Source of the DNA: Planctomycetota bacterium
Lineage (GTDB): Bacteria; Planctomycetota; Planctomycetia; Gemmatales; Gemmataceae
NCBI GenBank assembly: GCA_021807595.1
Contig: JAKBCS010000040.1
Span: forward strand, 1 to 36,677
Length of the DNA: 36,677 bases
Reading direction: 5' to 3'
Positions within the stretch are counted from its first letter, which is position 1. Each line of letters opens with the position of its first letter. Positions 32,540-36,677 of the stretch are shown in pieces. A model generated the notes under the pieces. That model saw nothing but the letters and a program-made list of their open reading frames with translations. It was not told the DNA's origin and did no database searches. Both the position numbers and the translations under genes were made by a program.

Positions 32540-33841
32540 TTAGATCAGCGCCTTCCTGCCGGGGATAGCGACCGGCGTTACGGGCAGGCTCATGTCCATC
32601 GTCAGGTTTTGCGGCATGGTGTCTTCGGTCGAGTTGAGGGCCTGCTCCCAGCTGACTTCCTTGCCGGTGTAGGCCGACATACGGCCCATGATGGCCGTCA
32701 GCGTACTCTCTGCCACCTGTTTCAACTCGTTCAGCGGCTTGCCAGAGCGGATGCTTTCGATGAGGTCGGTGTGTTCTTGCACATAGGCATTCCGGCCGTT
32801 ATTCCGAGTGACGCGCTTGCCGTTGATACTGTAGGCGTTGACGTGGCACATGCCCTTGGTGCCGACGAGGTGTTCGCCGACTTCGTTGGCGCAGTTGCTG
32901 ATTTGCCGGCACATGCTCAGCGTGTGAACGCCCTTAGGATACTTGTAGTCGATGGCGAAGAAGTCGAAGATGTGGCCGAAGCGAGGATCGGTGCGAGTAC
33001 GGTAGCCCATGCCGACGGCGCTTTCGGGATGCGTGCCGAAGGCCCAGTTCATAACATCGAGATTGTGAATGTGTTGTTCGACGATGTGATCGCCGCACAG
33101 CCAAGTATAGTTGTACCAGTTCCAAATTTGCTTGGCGACATCGGATTTCATTTCCGGCTTGGGATCGCGCGCCCACAAGATGCCCTGGTTCCAGTAGAAT
33201 TGTCCGCCGACGAGATCGCCGATCGCTCCGTCGTGAATGCGTTTGATCGTTTCGATATAGGGGAGTTGATGGCGGCGTTGCGTACCGGCCGCGATGTGCA
33301 ATCCCTTCTTCTTGGCATCTTCGTAGGCTTCGAGAACCTTGCGGATGCCGGGACCATCGACACCGACCGGCTTCTCGGTAAAGATGTTCTTGCCCGCGGC
33401 AACGGCGGCTTGCAAGTGAATGGGACGGAAGCCCGGCGAGGTGGCCAAAATGACGTAGTTGATGCCGCTGTCGAGAACCTGCTTGTAGGCGTCCAATCCG
33501 CTAAAGCAACGACCTTCCACGTCCACGGAGTTGCCAAGTTCCTTGATTTCTTTACGCTCGGCCGCGTTTTTCAGTCGATTGCGCGCGCCGTCGGCCTGAA
33601 ACTGGAAGACATCGCCGAGGGCATGGATAGTTACGCCTCTGGCGGAATGAAGCACATCGTCCGCCGCGCCGCTGCCGCGTCCGCCGCAGCCGATGACACC
33701 GACTTTGATGACATCGCTACCGGCCGCATGAACGGTCGGTACGGTCAGCTGCGCGGCCACGGCGGCACCCGCCGCCACGGCCGTTGTTTTCAGGAATTCG
33801 CGCCGCGAAGCGCTGCTACCGAGATTGGTCCTGTCGCTCAT
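32540..33841 (-). CDS. Tat-exported Gfo/Idh/MocA-family oxidoreductase
   Basis: The 433-residue protein has a twin-arginine signal (SRREFLKTTAVAAGAAVAA, cleaved near 'VHAAG'), an N-terminal Rossmann domain (VIKVGVIGCGGRGSGAAD), the family's EKPVGVD motif (in FTEKPVG, about residue 158) that places the catalytic lysine, and the C-terminal alpha/beta domain with WNWYNYTWLCGDHIVEQHIHNLD. Such enzymes oxidise or reduce sugar-like alcohols with tightly bound NAD(P). The export by Tat as a folded protein with cofactor is typical of planctomycete members, whose substrates are mostly unknown. ATG 33841 has GGAG about ten bases upstream. No cotranscribed sugar epimerase is seen. Confidence 0.92.
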   Translation of the reverse strand: MSDRTNLGSSASRREFLKTTAVAAGAAVAAQLTVPTVHAAGSDVIKVGVIGCGGRGSGAADDVLHSARGVTIHALGDVFQFQADGARNRLKNAAERKEIKELGNSVDVEGRCFSGLDAYKQVLDSGINYVILATSPGFRPIHLQAAVAAGKNIFTEKPVGVDGPGIRKVLEAYEDAKKKGLHIAAGTQRRHQLPYIETIKRIHDGAIGDLVGGQFYWNQGILWARDPKPEMKSDVAKQIWNWYNYTWLCGDHIVEQHIHNLDVMNWAFGTHPESAVGMGYRTRTDPRFGHIFDFFAIDYKYPKGVHTLSMCRQISNCANEVGEHLVGTKGMCHVNAYSINGKRVTRNNGRNAYVQEHTDLIESIRSGKPLNELKQVAESTLTAIMGRMSAYTGKEVSWEQALNSTEDTMPQNLTMDMSLPVTPVAIPGRKALI

Positions 33842-33936
33842 GATCTGCGTCTCCTGGTGCCTTGGGATCGATCCTCACGCGCCTGCACCATGTTGAACGC
33901 GCGAGAAATGGGAAACCGTAAGCGATTATCAACTTC

Positions 33937-33999
33937 GGTTAGACGCGACGTGCAGACGAGCGCGTTGCTCTCGCGCTCCGCTGCGCGTCGCGGCTAGCC
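33937..33999. repeat. Long imperfect inverted repeat, dispersed type
   Basis: Segment 33937-33962 (GGTTAGACGCGACG...) and the reverse complement of 33974-33999 (GGCTAGCCGCGACG...) match over 26 bases with a few differences and an 11-base centre, giving a long stem. The right arm, read on the minus strand, shares TAGCCGCGACGCG with the repeat at 26203. It lies in the 173-base gap between the SUMF1 gene and the Gfo/Idh/MocA gene and may be a mobile palindromic repeat. It could also terminate the transcript coming from the Gfo/Idh/MocA promoter region in the reverse direction. Confidence 0.5.
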
Positions 34000-34014
34000 G
34001 GCTAACGTACTTCC

Positions 34015-35052
34015 TTAGTCGTCCGAACTCTGACGAGTTATGTGCGAGCGAAACTCTTTCAAATTGTCCTGTTCCTCGACGGCACGCACAACTCGAAAGC
34101 CGACAAAATCGGCGTCGGTCATCCACCAGATGCTCTGCGGTCGCTGCGGATCTTGACGCAGCCAATCGCGTTCGGAGGCGAGCCGGGCCGCGCTGCGGCA
34201 GTCTTTGGTTTCGTCGCCCCACGAGCCGCCTCGCGCCACGTTGGGATAGCGCACCTCGTTGGGAATCAGCACCGGCCACAACGCCGGCTTCTTCTTGGCA
34301 AACTCGGCGTAAGCGTCTTTCTTGTAGCGGTCGATGCACCACTCGGCGACATTGCCGTACATATCGTGGAGCCCCCAAGGGTTCGGCTTCTTGCCGGCTA
34401 CTTTGTGCGTCTTTTCATCCGAATTATCCGCGAACCAGGCATAATCGCCCAGCTTCTTCGGATCGTCGCCGAAGGAGTAGGCGGTCTTGGTTCCGGCGCG
34501 GCAGGCATATTCCCACTCGGCCTCGGTGGGTAGGCGATAGTGCTTGCCGGTCTTCAGCGACAGCCACCGACAATACTGCATGGCGGCGTGCCAGGTAATG
34601 CCGAGAACCGGATGGCCCTCGCGCCCCTTCTTAAATGTCTCGTCGGCATAGGGAGGGGTGGGGCGCGTGACCGCGTCGGCGTTGGCCGGCTTTTCCGGCT
34701 CTTTGTCTTCTTTCTGTCCCGGCTTGCCGCGCCAATACTGGTCAAACTCGTCCCATGTCGCCTCGTGTTGTTCCATCCAAAACGGACGAATCTTGACGGC
34801 GACTTGCGGTCCCTCATCGTCCTTGCGATCCTTCTCGCCGGCGGGGCTGCCCATAACGAACTCGCCGCCGGGTAGAGCGATCATCTCGAACTTCACCTTC
34901 GTGCCAGGGATGGTCTCGGTGTAGGATTTAGGCTTGGCGGTCGGATCTTCGGCGCGGACGGCAGGCGCATCCGGCACGGCATCCCAGAGTAGAAGTGCCG
35001 ACAAGAGGCAGCACGCGCTTGCGGAAAGCAAAAACTGTATCCATCGCCTCAT
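34015..35052 (-). CDS. Exported SUMF1/formylglycine-generating-enzyme-fold protein
   Basis: The 345-residue protein has a signal peptide (MRRWIQFLLSASACCLLSAL) and a C-type-lectin-like SUMF1 domain: FEMIALPGGEFVMGSPAGE, HPVLGITWHAAMQYCRWLS, YRLPTEAEWEYACRAGT, NPWGLHDMYGNVAEWCID, GGSWGDETKDCRSAARL and the closing FVGFRVVR. This fold is used by formylglycine-generating enzymes and by many planctomycete proteins with no known activity. The typical 'N-x-x-G-NVxEW' and 'RGGSW' blocks are present, but I do not see the copper-binding cysteine pair that would establish oxidase activity. ATG 35052 opens the signal peptide. The gene is divergent from apbE with only 52 bases between start codons. Confidence 0.88.
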   Translation of the reverse strand: MRRWIQFLLSASACCLLSALLLWDAVPDAPAVRAEDPTAKPKSYTETIPGTKVKFEMIALPGGEFVMGSPAGEKDRKDDEGPQVAVKIRPFWMEQHEATWDEFDQYWRGKPGQKEDKEPEKPANADAVTRPTPPYADETFKKGREGHPVLGITWHAAMQYCRWLSLKTGKHYRLPTEAEWEYACRAGTKTAYSFGDDPKKLGDYAWFADNSDEKTHKVAGKKPNPWGLHDMYGNVAEWCIDRYKKDAYAEFAKKKPALWPVLIPNEVRYPNVARGGSWGDETKDCRSAARLASERDWLRQDPQRPQSIWWMTDADFVGFRVVRAVEEQDNLKEFRSHITRQSSDD

Positions 35053-35104
35053 CTGTGATAAACTCCACAAAGTTGTCGAATCGTTCGTGCGGGAGAATCG
35101 AGTC

Positions 35105-36106
35105 ATGCGTCTGTGTTTGTTGGGCATAATATCCATGCTCGTGTTCGGCGGCGCGGAGCCAACGGTCGATCGCTATTCGTTCACCGAGCCGCACATGGGC
35201 ACACGCTTTCAGATTATCGTCTACGCCCCCAGCGAGGAAACCGCTCGCAAGGCAAGCAAAGACGCTTTCGCACGCATCGAAGCGCTCAACGCGATGATGA
35301 GCGACTACGACAAGAACAGCGAGGTTATGCGCCTCTGCGCCCAAGCCGGCGGACCTCCCGTACCAGTAAGCAAGGAACTATTCTTTGTTTTATCCACGGC
35401 GCGAGAAGTGTCTCGACAATCCGAAGGCGCGTTCGATGTGACGGTCGGCCCCGTCGTGAAATTGTGGCGAAAAGCCCGTAAACAACGCAGACTGCCCGAT
35501 GCCGAAAAATTGGCCGAGGCGCGGGCGTTGGTCGATTGGCGCAAGGTGCGTCTTGATGCCGACAAATGCACCGTCCAGCTGCTCAAGGCCGGTATGTTGC
35601 TCGACCTCGGCGGGATCGCCAAGGGCTACGCCGCCGACGAGGCGCTGGCGGTATTGAAGAAGCACAACCTCGAACGCGCTCTCGTGGCCGCCGGTGGCGA
35701 CATCGCCGTAGCCGCCCCGCCGCCGAATGCCGATGGTTGGAAGATCGCCATCGCCACGCTGCCCGGCGAAAAAGACCCCGGACGGCTGATCTTGCATCAC
35801 GCCGCCGTGTCCACATCCGGCGACGCCGAGCAATTCGTCGAGATCGACGGCCGGCGCTATTCACACATTGTCGATCCGCGAACGGGCTTGGGATTGATTG
35901 GCCGCATGAGTGCCACCGTCGTCGCGCGTAAAGGCATCGACTCGGACAGCCTGACCAAGGTTGTGGCTATATTAGGAGCGGAGAAGGGAGTGAAAATCAT
36001 CGAGGCGAGAGATGGGGTTGGAGCGCGCATGGTCCGAAAGGATGGCGAGGCGTTCGAGACGCTCGTGTCGAAACATTTTCCGAAACTGCATCCGCTCGAG
36101 AAATGA
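35105..36106 (+). CDS. apbE: FAD:protein FMN transferase (ApbE)
   Basis: ApbE links FMN from FAD to a threonine of target flavoproteins in the periplasm. The 333-residue product starts with a hydrophobic N-terminus (MRLCLLGIISMLVFGGAEP) that may be a signal peptide. It has the family opening 'FTEPHMGTRFQIIVYA', MSDYDKNSEV, the FDVTVGPVVKLWR block, LDLGGIAKGYAADEA, VAAGGDIAV and the nucleotide/Mg-binding YSHIVDPRTG. GGGAG lies upstream of ATG 35105; the longer open frame begins inside the divergent SUMF1 gene. No NqrC- or RnfG-type target protein is in the window, so its substrate is unknown. The 52-base divergent spacer must hold both ribosome binding sites, so the promoters probably overlap the coding parts. 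Confidence 0.93.
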   Translation: MRLCLLGIISMLVFGGAEPTVDRYSFTEPHMGTRFQIIVYAPSEETARKASKDAFARIEALNAMMSDYDKNSEVMRLCAQAGGPPVPVSKELFFVLSTAREVSRQSEGAFDVTVGPVVKLWRKARKQRRLPDAEKLAEARALVDWRKVRLDADKCTVQLLKAGMLLDLGGIAKGYAADEALAVLKKHNLERALVAAGGDIAVAAPPPNADGWKIAIATLPGEKDPGRLILHHAAVSTSGDAEQFVEIDGRRYSHIVDPRTGLGLIGRMSATVVARKGIDSDSLTKVVAILGAEKGVKIIEARDGVGARMVRKDGEAFETLVSKHFPKLHPLEK

Positions 36107-36357
36107 GACGAGTGCCCGTCGCTCCTCGGTCAAATCCCGCTGGAGAGCCTCGATAGTCGTAGTCGATCCCCTCGGCCAGCGCCTGATCGGCAACCCCGCG
36201 CACGGCGGCAAACAGATGGCCGGACTGCTTTGAAAGCCCCTCTGTCGGGTCGAGGAGCGGCGATACGGGATTATCGTGGATTCTGAAGGCTTGAAAAAAG
36301 ATGGGGGTCGGCACGTCCAAGGGGGTAGGCGCGGTTTGAGATGCGGTAGATGGATGA

Positions 36358-36677
36358 CTATGAAGGAAGGGAGAGTTCGGCGAGGGGCGCGTCGGGGGCT
36401 AAGGCGTCGGCAACGTCCACGGCCCGTGCGAAGGTGTATTGATCCAGAAGTCTGGTAAGCCGCTGGCGCGAGCGGTTCATGCCGACGTAGGTGCGGAAGC
36501 GACTGAGGCGGGAAAGGGGCAAACGCTCTTGATCGGGGTCGAACTCCCAGGGATGGAAGTAGAGCATGGCGACGGGCGGTTGGCCTTGGCGCATCGTCTG
36601 GACGATGCCTCGTCGCATCAGAGCCGGTGGGAACAAGCGGAAGTAGCCGCCGCCGCCGACCGCGAGATTCGCACCCA
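36358..36677 (-). CDS. Polysaccharide deacetylase, C-terminal part (DUF3473 type; start outside window)
   Basis: The frame enters from the right end of the window and ends at TAG 36358-36360. The visible 106 residues (GANLAVGGGGYFRLFPPAL, then VAMLYFHPWEFDPDQERLPL, RFRTYVGMNRSRQRLTRLL) match the C-terminal DUF3473 extension of polysaccharide deacetylases that accompany exosortase (XrtA/PEP-CTERM) and exopolysaccharide loci. The FHPWE-[LF]-DP motif is diagnostic in my experience of the family. The catalytic NodB-type region would lie upstream, outside the window. Its presence suggests that an exopolysaccharide or exosortase region continues beyond the right border. Confidence 0.85.
   Translation of the reverse strand, partial: GANLAVGGGGYFRLFPPALMRRGIVQTMRQGQPPVAMLYFHPWEFDPDQERLPLSRLSRFRTYVGMNRSRQRLTRLLDQYTFARAVDVADALAPDAPLAELSLPS

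Overview
The window reads as a chromosomal segment of a planctomycete, probably close to the Gemmata group. The support is the mix of families: a DUF1549/DUF1553 protein next to a Tat-exported DUF1501 protein, a Tat-exported Gfo/Idh/MocA oxidoreductase, a SUMF1-type protein, a HEAT-repeat/propeller protein, a short Hsp70 homologue, a HlyD-ABC-NodT export operon and a DUF3473-type polysaccharide deacetylase. The DNA is GC-rich, genes are mostly preceded by GGAG-like ribosome binding sites, and intergenic spaces carry long GC-rich inverted repeats. No rRNA, tRNA, CRISPR array, transposase or prophage was recognised.

Layout. 1-2.9 kb: the end of a TPR-like gene and a secreted HEAT + beta-propeller protein. 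3.1-5.3 kb: a siroheme sulfite reductase and MsrB, probably one operon. 5.3-10.2 kb (minus strand): treY, a PfkB-family sugar kinase and a MaoC-like hot-dog protein, with a 395-bp spacer full of hairpins between treY and the kinase. 10.4-17.2 kb: a complete YbhG/F/S/R-type ABC exporter operon ending in a NodT-type outer-membrane channel. 17.3-19.8 kb: a membrane-anchored TPR protein. 19.8-24.8 kb (minus): DUF1549/1553, DUF1501 and a secreted protein with ten EF-hand loops, the last two overlapping by ATGA. 25.1-26.2 kb: a DksA-type zinc-finger protein and LspA. 26.3-27.5 kb (minus): an exported protein whose C-terminus resembles the CcmH fold.

27.5-30.4 kb is an accessory patch on the minus strand. 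It holds an intact hicBA pair, a decayed hicB copy that has lost its start codon, an orphan antitoxin-like gene, a Tdi1/DUF1851-like immunity protein and several small unknown genes. 30.5-36.7 kb: the Hsp70-like gene, a short gene remnant touching its 3' end, the Gfo/Idh/MocA protein, a SUMF1 protein divergent from ApbE, and the C-terminus of a polysaccharide deacetylase.

The least ordinary signals are these. A palindromic GC-rich repeat lies in frame inside two unrelated genes (EF-hand and Hsp70). A 34-bp-arm hairpin followed by a T-tract sits directly before the treY ribosome binding site. The CcmH-like domain is fused to a long unknown exported region. The HEAT protein contains a 254-residue tandem duplication. 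The toxin-antitoxin/immunity patch contains antitoxins without toxins. I did not find a clearly new multi-gene system; the strongest candidates are listed with tests.
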